Source: Sphingomonas xinjiangensis (GTDB lineage: Bacteria; Pseudomonadota; Alphaproteobacteria; Sphingomonadales; Sphingomonadaceae). From it: a DNA stretch of 64,000 bases. Within the stretch, counting starts at the first letter, position 1, and every line of letters starts with the position of its first letter. The notes under the pieces were generated by a model. The model saw only the letters and a program-made list of their open reading frames with translations. It had not been told where the DNA came from and did not search any database. Position numbers and translations under genes: made by a program. Shown here one piece after another: positions 25,533-35,298 of this stretch. Location: contig NZ_JACIJF010000001.1 of NCBI RefSeq assembly GCF_014199255.1, positions 186,001 through 250,000 of the forward strand. Reading direction: 5' to 3'.

Positions 25533-28289
25533 ATGATGCGGCTACGCCTTTTGTCGGCTTGCGCGGTCACGGCTGTGATCATAGCGTCGGCAGCGCCTGC
25601 TCATGCGCAAGAAGCCACGGACCCGCAAGCGGGCACACCGGCGCAGGCCAGCGACCCGCTTTTGCAGGGTGCGGTTTCTTCAGAGGACGGCGACAGTGAA
25701 GAGGTGGTGGTCACCGCACAAGGGCGCGTGCAGGCGTTGTCGGACGTGCCGCTGGCCGTTTCGGCAATTACGTCGGAGCAACTAGAGCGGACCGGCGCGA
25801 CGGACATCCGCCAACTGAACCAAGTCGCCCCGTCGCTGCTGGTTTCGTCCACCGGTAACGAAGCCAATGCCTCCGCGCGAATTCGCGGCGTGGGTACGGT
25901 GGGCGACAATCCCGGACTGGAGAGTTCGGTCGCGACGTTCATCGACGGCGTCTATCGTTCGCGCACCGGCTTGGGGCTTAACGACTTGGGCGAAATCGAG
26001 CGTGTCGAAATCCTGCGGGGGCCGCAGGGCACGTTGTTTGGGCGCAATGCCTCCGCGGGATTGCTGAACATCGTCACCAAGGGGCCGTCCTTCACCTTTG
26101 GCGGCATGGCCGAGGCGACATACGGCAACTTTGATTCCTGGCGTTTTCAGGGAGCAGTAACCGGCCCGGTGTCGGAGCAGATCGCGTTCCGCATCGACGG
26201 GCTCTATGCCAAACGCGATGGCTATCTACGCGATGTGAACACCGATCAGCGGTTCAACGACCGAGACCGCTATCTCGTGCGCGGGCAGCTGTTGTTTGAG
26301 CCGAGCTCCGACCTCTCCATTCGTTTGATCGCGGACTATAGCCATCGCGAGGAGGATTGCTGCGCGGCGGTGTACGCCACCGAAGATGTTGCGCCGGCGA
26401 ACCGTGGCCTGATCACGCCGACCAGCGCAGTCGCCCGCGTGCTGACAGGAATCACTGGCACTACCTTTGCGCAATATTTCCCTGCTGCCGGGGATGCCTA
26501 TTCGCGTCGCGTCGCAGTGTCCCCGAACCGCAGCTACGCCGGAGAGACGGAGGATTACGGCTTTTCCGGCGAGATCAATTGGAAGCTGGGCGGCGCAGAG
26601 CTGACCTCGATCACCGCCTACCGTAAGTACAGCGCGTACCAGGCTGCCGACGCAGACTATGGTCTGGCCGACATCCTTTATTTCGGGCCGGATACCGGAC
26701 GTGAGTTCCGGACCTTTTCGCAAGAACTGCGTCTTCAAGGCGAAGCCTTTGGCGACACGCTCGACTGGCTGATCGGCGGCTATTACGCCAACGAAAAGCT
26801 CAAGACTCGACAGGAGCTGAAGTTCGGCAATGATTATGGCCGCTTCGCCAGCTGCCGGATCGCGCTGTCGGCCCTTGGCACCATCGCGCCGACGAACGCG
26901 GGCTGCCTCAGCCCGGCGACCGTGGCGGGGTTGAACTCCGGGCTGTCGCCGCTTGGTCCTCTGGGTCCCGTCGCGGTTGGGGGACTGCGCCTGCTCGATA
27001 CAGTGCGCGACGTGGGCGACGACACCGCGAACTTCAACCAGACCAGTGAGAACTTCGCCTTCTTCACGCACAACATCGTGCACCTGACCAGCAAGGTGGA
27101 TTTGACCTTGGGTCTGCGCTACACCAACGAGACCAAGACGCTGGGCGCGGACTTCAACAACACCAATACCGTCTGCCCGACTGCGCAAAGGACGTTGCTG
27201 CCTTACCTCGCCGCTTCTCAGGCGCTGATTGGGGGCATCATCTCGCTCGCCTGCCAAGGGGGTTCTTCCTCTGGCGTCAACGGGCTCACGCTCGATGATC
27301 AACGGAAGGAGGATCGGTTCACCGGCACGGCGATCCTTTCGTACAAGCCTACTGAGGACCTGCTCCTTTATGGCAGCTACTCGCGCGGCTACAAAGCCGG
27401 AGGGTACAATCTAGACCGCTCGGCATTCCGGAATCCGTTGGCGACGCAGCCGTTTCCAATCTTCCCGGCGACACCAGCCAACGCCGATTTCTATGAAGAC
27501 GTGCTCCAGTTCGACGAGGAAACGGTCAACGCATATGAACTGGGCATCAAGTTCACGCGCCCGCATTTCAACATAAACATCGCCGCGTTCCGGCAGGAGT
27601 TCAGCAACTTTCAGCTGAACACGTTCAATGGCACGGTGTACATCGTCCAGAACATCAATGGCTGTGAAGACGATTTGGGGGGGCTGGACCGGGATTTGAG
27701 CCCGACCAGTGGCAGCTGCACCGGCGACATCAAGCCTGGCGTGGTTTCGAAAGGCGTCGAAGTGGAATTCGGCATGTCGCCCGCCCGCGATCTGCGCACG
27801 AATTTCGGTGTGACCTATGCCGATACTCGCTTTGCCGACAATCTGGTGGGCAGCAAGACCGGCGCCCCGTTGGACCCGCAGCTCCGGTTGCTCCCGGGCG
27901 ATCAGATGTCGAATGCTCCCGAGTGGGTGGTGACTAGCTCGGTGGCCTGGACGCCGACACTTGGCGGCAATCTGCGCGGACTCGCTTATGTCGATGCGCG
28001 GATGACCGGCGATTACAACACCGGCTCTGATCTGTTTCCGCAAAAGGAACAGGACGGGTTCGTGCTGGTGAATGGGCGGATCGGGATCAGCGGCAACGAC
28101 CAGCTCTGGTCGATTGAGATTTGGGGCCAGAACCTGTTGAACACCAACTACATGCAGGTCGGGTTCAGTTCTCCGTTCCAGGCCGTGAGCACTACGCCGA
28201 CGCCAGGCTATCCGGGCGGGTCGCAGATATTTTCCGCCTATCTGTCGGAGCCGCGAACCTATGGCGTGACGCTGCGCTCGCGTTTCTAA
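25533..28289 (+). CDS. TonB-dependent outer-membrane receptor
   Basis: 918 residues. Signal peptide (MMRLRLLSACAVTAVIIASA..AHAQ), then a linker, the TonB box EEVVVTAQG near residue 53-61, a plug domain (DVPLAVSAITSEQLERTGATDIRQL, IERVEILRGPQGTLFGRNASAG), and a 22-strand barrel ending in aromatic Phe (YGVTLRSRF). This is the long sphingomonad type used for many organic substrates; iron siderophores are not implied. An AGGGAGAGG ribosome-binding site precedes the ATG at 25533. Neighbouring acyl-CoA ligase and dehydrogenase genes suggest a hydrophobic carbon source as cargo, by inference. Confidence 0.95.
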   Translation: MMRLRLLSACAVTAVIIASAAPAHAQEATDPQAGTPAQASDPLLQGAVSSEDGDSEEVVVTAQGRVQALSDVPLAVSAITSEQLERTGATDIRQLNQVAPSLLVSSTGNEANASARIRGVGTVGDNPGLESSVATFIDGVYRSRTGLGLNDLGEIERVEILRGPQGTLFGRNASAGLLNIVTKGPSFTFGGMAEATYGNFDSWRFQGAVTGPVSEQIAFRIDGLYAKRDGYLRDVNTDQRFNDRDRYLVRGQLLFEPSSDLSIRLIADYSHREEDCCAAVYATEDVAPANRGLITPTSAVARVLTGITGTTFAQYFPAAGDAYSRRVAVSPNRSYAGETEDYGFSGEINWKLGGAELTSITAYRKYSAYQAADADYGLADILYFGPDTGREFRTFSQELRLQGEAFGDTLDWLIGGYYANEKLKTRQELKFGNDYGRFASCRIALSALGTIAPTNAGCLSPATVAGLNSGLSPLGPLGPVAVGGLRLLDTVRDVGDDTANFNQTSENFAFFTHNIVHLTSKVDLTLGLRYTNETKTLGADFNNTNTVCPTAQRTLLPYLAASQALIGGIISLACQGGSSSGVNGLTLDDQRKEDRFTGTAILSYKPTEDLLLYGSYSRGYKAGGYNLDRSAFRNPLATQPFPIFPATPANADFYEDVLQFDEETVNAYELGIKFTRPHFNINIAAFRQEFSNFQLNTFNGTVYIVQNINGCEDDLGGLDRDLSPTSGSCTGDIKPGVVSKGVEVEFGMSPARDLRTNFGVTYADTRFADNLVGSKTGAPLDPQLRLLPGDQMSNAPEWVVTSSVAWTPTLGGNLRGLAYVDARMTGDYNTGSDLFPQKEQDGFVLVNGRIGISGNDQLWSIEIWGQNLLNTNYMQVGFSSPFQAVSTTPTPGYPGGSQIFSAYLSEPRTYGVTLRSRF

Positions 28290-28303
28290 GAACCAAATTT
28301 GGT

Positions 28304-28338
28304 CAAGGGCCCGCGCACGCTGCGGGCCCTTGGCTTTT
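28304..28338 (+). terminator. Terminator after the TonB receptor gene
   Basis: CAAGGGCCCGC (28304-28314) and GCGGGCCCTTG (28322-28332) form a perfect 11-bp stem with a 7-nt loop, followed by GCTTTT. Confidence 0.75.
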
Positions 28339-28407
28339 CGGGAACTCCCAAGGGCCTGCTGCGATTATCTGTGGGAGCGCAAGTGCGCGTTGAGGAGAAG
28401 CAGGCTC

Positions 28408-28716
28408 ATGGCCGAGGACCGGGTTACGATCGACAACAACACGCTGCTGGACAATGTCGGTGATCGGCAGGTCGAATTCTCCGGCGAGGCCAGCGGTGAA
28501 CGCTATGACTTCGCGGTGCAGTATGACGTTCTGGAGGCGCTGAGCGCCCGTATCCCTTCGGATGATGCGGTGGCGATCTTCCAGCAGCATTCGAGCGAGA
28601 TTGAGCGTGCGGCCGCGCGAGCACTGGCCCGCTACAACGATACCGGCCGAGTCATCGTCAGCGGCAATGACCTGGAGCAGCCTTGGCCGGCAGAGCGGCC
28701 CCATCAGGGGAGCTGA
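28408..28716 (+). CDS. DUF1488 family small protein
   Basis: 102 residues, starting MAEDRVTIDNNTLLDNVGD after GAGGAGAAG. The pattern VEFSGEASGERYDFAVQYDVLEAL, IFQQHSSEIERAAARAL and RVIVSGNDL fits DUF1488, a compact uncharacterised family. It lies after the receptor's terminator and so probably has its own promoter. It ends 3 bp before the stop of the convergent TetR gene. Confidence 0.65.
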   Translation: MAEDRVTIDNNTLLDNVGDRQVEFSGEASGERYDFAVQYDVLEALSARIPSDDAVAIFQQHSSEIERAAARALARYNDTGRVIVSGNDLEQPWPAERPHQGS

Positions 28717-28718
28717 CC

Positions 28719-29957
28719 TCAGGCGTTCAAGACGCGATCGTCAAATAGACCGAACATCAAGGTGGATGCGTACAACGCGACCGCTTTTCGTCGCGGCATG
28801 GCGCTCGCCCAGCGGCGCATGTCGAAGGCGGCATTTTGCAGCGCCATAAGTGCCTGGCTGGCGACGAGGGGGTCGATGGCGCGGATCGACCCTTCGGCAA
28901 TCCCGTCGGACAGCATCCCCGCAAAGCGCCGGGCAATGCGGTTGGACCGGTCGATCATCGTGGTTCGTGCGTCCGCCGGCAGCCCCGACAGCGCGGTGGT
29001 GCGAAGAAGCGGGCCACGTTCTGAAAACTGATAGTCCAGCAGCGTGGCGATCGTGCCTTCCAGCCGATCCCATTGCGTGCCCGGAAGCCCTTCGGCCAAG
29101 CGCTGCGTTTCGGCGATGATGTCAAAGCTGCGGCGGTAGCACGCGACGACAAGTTCATCCTTGGCGTCCAGATGATGGTAGAAGCTGCCCTTGGTGACGT
29201 TGAGCTCGGATGCGATGCGTTGCACCGACGCGCCACGATAGCCCAGTTCGTTGATAAGCCGCGTCGCCACCAGCAGGAACGCTTCGCGTCCGGGTTCGGG
29301 TTCCTGATGGATCAAGGGTAGAAGCTGCGGCGCCCACACTTTGCCCGGCCCGGCGACGCCGTGGCTGAACACCTCTCTCAGCCGCGCTTCGACACGGGGA
29401 TATTCGTCGACATCGTATCGGTCGAGCCACGCCGCCAGCCAGAAGGTGTTCTCAAGCAGGACATGGGCGCGCGCTCCGAAGAGATCGGTCTGCGCACGAT
29501 TGCTGCCGCTGCCCCAGATGCTTCGCGTCTTGCGGAAGATATTGCGCCACCCGGCGAGCAGGTGGCTTTTCAGTGGCTCCTCCATTGCGCGAAGGTCCGA
29601 GAGAATGGCGAACGCCTTTTCTTCGCCGCGTTCGATGCGTGCGAGCCGCGTGATATGATCGTGCAAATATCGCGCGACGCGGCGTTCCGGGGTCGGCTCT
29701 TCCAATGCCGAGTCGAGCATTGCATCAAGCCGGGCCAGCGTTTGCTCGAACGCCGCGGCTGCCAGATCCTCCTTGCGCTTGAAGTAATAGGTCACGGACG
29801 TCGTGTTGAGGCCGACGCGGCGCGCGACATCCGCGAACGTCATGCCCTTCGCGCTCTGCTCGTTGATCGCGTCGGCGGCGGCGGCAAGGATGGAGTCCCG
29901 CTTCGCCTGAAAGCGTTTGGTGCCGCTTGCTTCCCCGGGAGATGCTGGTGCCTTCAT
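28719..29957 (-). CDS. TetR-family regulator with two DNA-binding domains
   Basis: 412 residues, twice the normal TetR length. The first TetR helix-turn-helix is at about 41-65 ([25 protein letters not shown]) and a second at about 244-268 ([25 protein letters not shown]), each followed by an all-helical ligand-type domain. This is a fused pair of TetR proteins rather than a frameshift product: one uninterrupted frame. It is divergent from the acyl-CoA dehydrogenase operon with 139 bp between starts, so regulation of that operon and itself is likely. The start at 29957 is the ATG before [11 protein letters not shown]. The inducer may be an acyl-CoA, by analogy with FadR-type TetRs. Confidence 0.85.
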   Translation of the reverse strand: MKAPASPGEASGTKRFQAKRDSILAAAADAINEQSAKGMTFADVARRVGLNTTSVTYYFKRKEDLAAAAFEQTLARLDAMLDSALEEPTPERRVARYLHDHITRLARIERGEEKAFAILSDLRAMEEPLKSHLLAGWRNIFRKTRSIWGSGSNRAQTDLFGARAHVLLENTFWLAAWLDRYDVDEYPRVEARLREVFSHGVAGPGKVWAPQLLPLIHQEPEPGREAFLLVATRLINELGYRGASVQRIASELNVTKGSFYHHLDAKDELVVACYRRSFDIIAETQRLAEGLPGTQWDRLEGTIATLLDYQFSERGPLLRTTALSGLPADARTTMIDRSNRIARRFAGMLSDGIAEGSIRAIDPLVASQALMALQNAAFDMRRWASAMPRRKAVALYASTLMFGLFDDRVLNA

Positions 29958-30015
29958 CGATGCCGAGCTTAGCCGATTCCCATGGGCGCCAAAGTATTTT
30001 TTGAAGTTTGCGTAT

Positions 30016-30031
30016 CGCGAATTATCTCGCG
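30016..30031. promoter_or_regulatory. Candidate operator palindrome between the TetR gene and ACAD operon
   Basis: CGCGA (30016-30020), 6-nt spacer, TCGCG (30027-30031): a 16-bp dyad in the 139-bp divergent region. Length and spacing fit a TetR-type operator. Function is inferred from position only. Confidence 0.35.
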
Positions 30032-30096
30032 GCTGGCGCTTTGCCGAAGATCGGGTACGCTGTGAGCTTGAACGGGATTGCAATGGAAGCGGCGCG

Positions 30097-31347
30097 ATGG
30101 ACTTCTCCCTGAATGAACGAGAAATGAGTTTCCGCGACCGCGTGAAGCGTTTCGTGGATGCCGAGATCCGCCCACGCGATGCCGAATGCCGTATTCAACA
30201 TGGTGATGGGGAACGTTGGAAGGTCATTCCCCTCATCGAAGCAGTCAAGGCCCGAGCCAAGGCTGCCGGTCTGTGGAATCTCTTTATGCCGCCGAGCTCG
30301 GGCCAAGTGCAGGCGGACGACAGCTTCGCGTTCGAGGGAACGCAGCTGACCAACCTGGAATATGCCCTGTGTGCCGAGGAGATGGGGCGGATCGGCTGGG
30401 CATCGGAGTGCTTCAACTGCTCGGCGCCCGATACAGGCAACATGGAAGTGCTGCACCGCTATGGCAGCCGCGCGCAGAAGGAGTCCTGGCTGAAGCCGTT
30501 GATGGACGGCGCCATCCGATCCGCCTTTCTGATGACGGAGCCGGCGGTGGCGTCTTCCGACGCGACCAACATCCAGACGGCGATGGTGCGCGATGGCGAT
30601 CACTATGTGATCAACGGGCGCAAATGGTGGTCGTCGGGCGTGGGCGATCCGCGCTGCCGGGTTGCGATCGTGATGGGCAAAACCGATCCAGCTGCGGCGC
30701 GCCATGCACAGCAGAGCATGATCCTGGTGCCGCTCGACGCGCCGGGCGTGCGGATCGAGCGGATGCTGTCGGTGTTCGGCTATGACCACGCGCCTCATGG
30801 CCATGGCGATGTGGTGCTCGAGGATGTCAGGGTGCCGATCGAGAATGTCCTGTTGGGGGAGGGGCGCGGGTTTGAGATCGCGCAGGGCCGGCTTGGGCCG
30901 GGCCGTATCCACCATTGCATGCGCACGATCGGAGTCGCCGAAGAGGCACTCGCGGCTATGGCGAAGCGGCTGGTAGGTCGCGTGGCGTTCGGCAAGCGTA
31001 TCGCGGATCAGTCGGTGTGGGAGGAACGGATTGCGCGGGCGCGGATCGACATCGAGATGACGCGGCTGCTGTGTCTGAAGGCCGCGGACATGATGGACAA
31101 GGCGGGCAACAAGGCAGCGCATCTGGAGATTTCTATGATCAAGGTGCAGGCGCCGAACATGGCGCTGCGGATCATCGACGATGCGATCCAGGCGCATGGT
31201 GGTGCAGGGGTGTCGGACGATTTCGAGCTCGCGAGCGCATGGGCCAATGTGCGGACGCTTCGGTTGGCCGATGGGCCCGACGAAGTGCACAACCGGACGA
31301 TCGCGCGGCATGAGTTCGGGCGCTATGCGGAAGTAGCGGCGCGGTGA
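30097..31347 (+). CDS. Acyl-CoA dehydrogenase, ACAD10/11-like
   Basis: 416 residues: N-terminal helical domain, middle beta domain ([17 protein letters not shown] with the FAD-contact TEP motif, [10 protein letters not shown]), and C-terminal helical domain with [29 protein letters not shown]. That C-terminal pattern ([16 protein letters not shown]) is typical of the ACAD10/ACAD11 branch. Its stop overlaps the GTG of the phosphotransferase gene by 4 bp. In this branch the dehydrogenase works with a kinase domain, here encoded next door. ATG 30097 was chosen because [16 protein letters not shown] is the homologous start. Confidence 0.88.
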   Translation: MDFSLNEREMSFRDRVKRFVDAEIRPRDAECRIQHGDGERWKVIPLIEAVKARAKAAGLWNLFMPPSSGQVQADDSFAFEGTQLTNLEYALCAEEMGRIGWASECFNCSAPDTGNMEVLHRYGSRAQKESWLKPLMDGAIRSAFLMTEPAVASSDATNIQTAMVRDGDHYVINGRKWWSSGVGDPRCRVAIVMGKTDPAAARHAQQSMILVPLDAPGVRIERMLSVFGYDHAPHGHGDVVLEDVRVPIENVLLGEGRGFEIAQGRLGPGRIHHCMRTIGVAEEALAAMAKRLVGRVAFGKRIADQSVWEERIARARIDIEMTRLLCLKAADMMDKAGNKAAHLEISMIKVQAPNMALRIIDDAIQAHGGAGVSDDFELASAWANVRTLRLADGPDEVHNRTIARHEFGRYAEVAAR

Positions 31348-32360
31348 GCGACCTGGACGAGGGAAAACTGGGCAACTGGCTGCGCGAGCATGTCGCGGCC
31401 ACTATCTTGTCGACGTCGATTACGAAGTTCCCCGGGGGGCAGAGCAACCCCACCTATCGGCTGGAAACGGGCGGTAACCCATTGGTTTTGCGCCGGAAAC
31501 CCTATGGTGTGCTGCTGGCCAGCGCGCATGCGGTGGAGCGCGAATACCAGCTGATCTCCGCGCTGCATCCGACGGGCTTTCCAGTGCCCCGCCCGCGCGC
31601 GATGTGCGAGGATCCGGCGGTGATCGGCGCGCCTTTCTACGTCATGGACCTGGTGGAAGGCCGAACCTTTTGGGACGGCGCGCTGCCCGGCATGGACCCG
31701 GACGCGCGCACGGCCATCTACCACGCGACTCTCGACACGCTCGCCAGGCTGCATGCGATCGAGCCTGAAAGCGTCGGCCTGGGCGAATATGGCAGGCCCG
31801 GCAACTACTTCGCCCGCCAGGTCGAGCGCTGGACGAAGCAATATCGCGCGAGCCAGACCGACGACCTGCCCGAGGTCGAACGGCTGATCGAATGGCTGCC
31901 GCGCACGGTGCCCGAACAGCAGCGAACCAGCATCGTTCACGGCGATTTCCGCATCGACAACCTGATCTTCGCTGACAGTGCACCGCAGGTCCGCGCGGTT
32001 CTGGACTGGGAGCTGTCGACTCTGGGCGATCCGCTGGCGGACTTTTCCTACTTCCTGATGAGCTGGGTCACCGAGCCGGAAGGGCGGTCGGGCGTGAAGG
32101 GGCTGACCGGGCCCGCCACTGGCATCCCGACCATGGAGGCGATGGTGGAGCGTTATTGCGCCGCCACCGGGCGCGACGGGATGCCCGACCTCCATTGGTA
32201 TTTCGCGTACAATTTGTTTCGGCTGACCGGCATCGTCCAGGGGATCAAGAAACGGATGCTGGACGGCAATGCATCGAGCGCCCAGGCGGCCGCGACGGTG
32301 GAGCGCCTGCCCGGACTGGCGGCGGCGGCGTGGGGCTTCGCGGAACAGGCAGGGGCATGA
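31344..32360 (+). CDS. APH-fold phosphotransferase (kinase) of the ACAD10/LvaA type
   Basis: 338 residues. Aminoglycoside-phosphotransferase-like fold: glycine-rich [18 protein letters not shown] with the ATP-binding lysine, catalytic loop VHGDFRIDN, metal-binding [11 protein letters not shown]. In the ACAD10/11 group and in levulinate operons such kinases phosphorylate the 4-hydroxyl of hydroxyacyl-CoA or hydroxyacids. GTG start at 31344 overlaps the dehydrogenase stop (GTGA), and its TGA overlaps the SDR start (ATGA), so the three genes form a tightly coupled operon. Confidence 0.88.
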   Translation: MSDLDEGKLGNWLREHVAATILSTSITKFPGGQSNPTYRLETGGNPLVLRRKPYGVLLASAHAVEREYQLISALHPTGFPVPRPRAMCEDPAVIGAPFYVMDLVEGRTFWDGALPGMDPDARTAIYHATLDTLARLHAIEPESVGLGEYGRPGNYFARQVERWTKQYRASQTDDLPEVERLIEWLPRTVPEQQRTSIVHGDFRIDNLIFADSAPQVRAVLDWELSTLGDPLADFSYFLMSWVTEPEGRSGVKGLTGPATGIPTMEAMVERYCAATGRDGMPDLHWYFAYNLFRLTGIVQGIKKRMLDGNASSAQAAATVERLPGLAAAAWGFAEQAGA

Positions 32361-33145
32361 TGTTCGAGAACAAGGTGGTGATCGTCACCGGGGCGGGATC
32401 CGGGATCGGACGCGCGTCGGCACGGCTGTTCGCCGAAGCCGGCGCGCGCGTCGTCCTGTGCGACATCAGCGATGCCGTGCACGAGACGGCGGCGGCGGTC
32501 GGCACGCAGGCAGTGCCGTTGCAGATGGATGCCGGCGAGGAAGCCGATGTCGCGCGCGCGGTGGCGCTGGCGTGCGAGCGCTTTGGCGGACTGGACATAT
32601 TCTACGCCAATGCAGGCGTTTCCGGCGACGCATCGGGCATTTTGGAGGCCAGTGCCGCGCTGTGGACCGAAGTGCTGCGCGTGAACCTGATTGGGCCGGC
32701 ACTGGCGATCAAGCATGCCGCGCCACGGATTGCGGAGCGCGGCGGCGGCGCGATCCTGTGCACCGCCAGCGTGGCGGGGCTGCGATCGGGCGCCGGTGGG
32801 GCGGCCTATTCGGCATCGAAGGCCGGAGTCATCAACCTGGTCCAGACCGCGGCGCAGCAGCTGTCGACCTCCCAGGTACGGGTCAACGCGATCTGCCCCG
32901 GACTGATCGAAACGGGCATGACCCAGCGGGCATTCGATCACGCGCGCGACGTCGGCAAGGAGGACAAGCTAGGCCGGTTGAACCCGCTGCGGCGGGCTGG
33001 AGCGCCGGAGGAAGTCGCCCGCGTGGCGCTGTTCCTTGCATCCGACGCGGCGAGCTACGTCAACGGGCAGGCCTGGGTGGTGGATGGCGGGCTGTCGTCG
33101 AGCCATCCCGTGACGCGGCAGGAGTTCGGCAAGCCGGCGTTCTGA
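32357..33145 (+). CDS. SDR-family oxidoreductase (3-hydroxyacyl-CoA-type)
   Basis: 262 residues. Rossmann NAD(P) motif TGAGSGIG near residue 11, NAG at about 88, catalytic Ser (TASVAG), YSASK with the Tyr-Lys pair, and PGLIETGM. The cofactor loop ends in D (LCDIS), which favours NAD over NADP. Role by position is oxidation or reduction of an intermediate in the same pathway as the dehydrogenase and kinase. Start at 32357 overlaps the kinase stop by 4 bp. Confidence 0.9.
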   Translation: MMFENKVVIVTGAGSGIGRASARLFAEAGARVVLCDISDAVHETAAAVGTQAVPLQMDAGEEADVARAVALACERFGGLDIFYANAGVSGDASGILEASAALWTEVLRVNLIGPALAIKHAAPRIAERGGGAILCTASVAGLRSGAGGAAYSASKAGVINLVQTAAQQLSTSQVRVNAICPGLIETGMTQRAFDHARDVGKEDKLGRLNPLRRAGAPEEVARVALFLASDAASYVNGQAWVVDGGLSSSHPVTRQEFGKPAF

Positions 33146-33260
33146 TCGGCACCGGCGCTGCGTTCTCGATCGCTGCGCACCAGCAATCGCGCCATGTCGA
33201 TTCCGCTCAATACCGCTACGAGGTATTACGGATATGCCCCGCGTCGGGAGGCGCGGGGCC

Positions 33261-33710
33261 ATGATTCGCATCTGGGATGTGGGGACGGCGTTGAGCGGGC
33301 TGGCCATGGGTGCCGGCGGGAGCATCGCGTCGACATCGGCAGAGTGGGGTCCGGCGGCGCCGGCGGTGCGGATCGAAGTGACCGAAGCAGGGGTGCAGAC
33401 CCCCACTCTGGTGCTGGTATATGGCGCAAGCATCGATCCGTATCGATCGGATCGACAGGGATCGGGACAGATCGCGTCGTGCCAGACGATGGCTGGCGTC
33501 TGCGCCGCTTCGCCAGCGGGAACCGCATTCAGGCTGGGCGGCGTACAGGGGCACAGGCTCCAGGTGCGGTGGCTGGATGATGACGGGGAGTCCGAGGTCG
33601 CCGGGGTGGCGTGGAAGGGTTCCGGCGTGCCACGGCAAGTGGACCTTCGCTGCAACCTTGCGGTGAACGATCCCCACACTGCGTGCTCGATTGTCCGGGT
33701 TCACGGCTGA
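33261..33710 (+). CDS. Hypothetical small exported protein
   Basis: 149 residues from the ATG at 33261 (GGGAGGCGCGGGGCC upstream); a start at 33234 is also possible. It shows a weakly hydrophobic N-terminus and four cysteines (IASCQ, GVCAA, LRCNL, TACSI), compatible with two disulfides in an exported protein. No family recognised. Coding use looks native, but confidence is limited because the antisense strand is also open. Confidence 0.4.
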   Translation: MIRIWDVGTALSGLAMGAGGSIASTSAEWGPAAPAVRIEVTEAGVQTPTLVLVYGASIDPYRSDRQGSGQIASCQTMAGVCAASPAGTAFRLGGVQGHRLQVRWLDDDGESEVAGVAWKGSGVPRQVDLRCNLAVNDPHTACSIVRVHG

Positions 33711-34023
33711 GGCTTGCGATTGATCGGCGAGCCGGTGTTCGATCGCGGGGCGCAACGCGGTGGTGGTCCCAACCGCCAGAATGGCGACACGCAGGTGGCA
33801 CTCAATCCCAGCATTCTGGGATCCGCGGTTCGCAAGCATCCTGTCCGGGCGTCATGACTAGCCCAGTTTCGTGTTGTGCGGCCCACACCGCTTCCCGAGG
33901 GGCGAGTATCCAAGAGGGTCACGGACCTGTCGCGCGCGACCCATAGAATGAAGTTCAAGAACCGCTGATGTCACCCCGACAGGGGAGCATGCGTTCCGAG
34001 GCGAACAAGAGGGAAGATCGCGT
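33711..34023. other. Intergenic region, nothing assigned
   Basis: 313 bp between the exported hypothetical gene and the triple-TonB-C gene. I see no gene or strong hairpin. AAGAGGGAAG (34009-34018) just before 34024 is the ribosome-binding site of the next gene. Confidence 0.4.
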
Positions 34024-35169
34024 ATGAAGGGCATTCTGGCATTGCCGTGGATCGGAGCCGCCGGCCTGGCGGGTGCGGCGCTTGCGCAGAACGGCATCCC
34101 GGTGGCGCCGCATGCGGGGCCGCCCGTCAGCAGCACTGGCTTCGTAGTGGATTTCGAAGTGGGGCAGGTAAGCTGTGACGGCGGGGTGGCGGTGCCGGTG
34201 CGGGTAGAGCGGCCATTCCCCGTATGGGCCGAAGGCATGCCGGGATCGCGCACGCAGCCGATCGAAATGGCGTTCCGGATCGACGCCGAGGGACGTCCGC
34301 TGAGCATCGTGCGCCAGCAGCGTCCATCTGCAGCGGTTCGGGTGCTGTATATTTCGAGCGAAGATGTACTGCCCGCCTTCGCGGCATGGCGCTTTGCCGC
34401 AGGGCAGGCCCGGACCGGATGCCGGATGCGGTTCGACCCGGTGGCGGCACCGATCGCCACGGCATCGCCGACGTTGCTGCGGCGCTACTATGTCTCGCCC
34501 CATCAGCGCAGGCCCCAGGAACGCCAGCTGTTCGCCCGGTTGCATCCCGCCGACACCAACTGCATCGAGGCGGGCGTGCCCCAAGTGCGGTTACGCGCCT
34601 ATCCTGCGTTCGAGGATATCCCCCAGCCCTCGGGAACCTGGTCGTACAGCATGACCGGGTTCGACATCGACGCTTCGGGTAAGCCGGTGCGGGTGCAGCT
34701 GACGGAGTCCAACGGCAACGCAGTGCTAGACCGCGAGGCGCTTGCGGCAATTCGGCGCTCTCGCTTCGCCCCGGAGGCGCGGCATGGCTGCACCTATCCG
34801 TACTACCGCTACTCGACCACCGCGATGACCGGGCCGGCGATGCCGCCAAAGGCCAGCTTCAAGGCTGCCGATGCACGGTGTCCGGATGAGACCATAGATT
34901 GGGCGTTCCTGCCGCCGCTGCGTTTTCCGCAAGGGTTCGAGCGGCGACGGATCGAGGGGTGGGCGATTGTCGGCTATGATGTCGCTCCCTGGGGTGTGAC
35001 GGGCAATGTCCGAGTGCTGGCGGCCGAACCCGCGGCGGCGTTTGGTGAGCAGGCGCAGCGAGTGATCCAGCAAGCGCGGCAACCTGCTTCTTCAACCGGG
35101 GCGAGCGGATGCGTGGATGTCGTGCGGTTCGTGATCGCCGAAGGGCGGGGACCCATCAACGAAGGGTAA
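34024..35169 (+). CDS. Periplasmic protein with three TonB-C-like modules
   Basis: 381 residues. A signal peptide (MKGILALPWIGAAGLAGAALAQ) and no further membrane helix. Three similar modules: residues about 42-140, 172-266 and 280-375. Each has the TonB C-terminal pattern of an extended strand (IEMAFRIDAEGRP; YSMTGFDIDASGKPV; IEGWAIVGYDVAPWG) followed by helix (EDVLPAFAAWRF; REALAAIRRSRFAP; EQAQRVIQQA). Each holds one cysteine pair (C51/C133, C180/C256, C286/C363; spacing 82, 76, 77), suggesting one disulfide per module. True TonB needs an N-terminal membrane anchor, so this is not an energy transducer in the usual sense; role unknown. Confidence 0.75.
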   Translation: MKGILALPWIGAAGLAGAALAQNGIPVAPHAGPPVSSTGFVVDFEVGQVSCDGGVAVPVRVERPFPVWAEGMPGSRTQPIEMAFRIDAEGRPLSIVRQQRPSAAVRVLYISSEDVLPAFAAWRFAAGQARTGCRMRFDPVAAPIATASPTLLRRYYVSPHQRRPQERQLFARLHPADTNCIEAGVPQVRLRAYPAFEDIPQPSGTWSYSMTGFDIDASGKPVRVQLTESNGNAVLDREALAAIRRSRFAPEARHGCTYPYYRYSTTAMTGPAMPPKASFKAADARCPDETIDWAFLPPLRFPQGFERRRIEGWAIVGYDVAPWGVTGNVRVLAAEPAAAFGEQAQRVIQQARQPASSTGASGCVDVVRFVIAEGRGPINEG

Positions 35170-35298
35170 TGACTGCGCGTTCGGAGCGCCGGCACCGGGG
35201 ATCCGGGCTGGCCGCCCGAACCTCCACATGGCAAGGTCGGACGCAAGAACGCCTTCCGCACCTTGGTTCGAGGACGGCAAAGTATCGGGAGACATGCC

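Noticed and set aside
26226..27302. 358-codon minus-strand frame inside the TonB receptor
   Set aside because: Shadow of the receptor; composition is Arg/Gln/His-rich.
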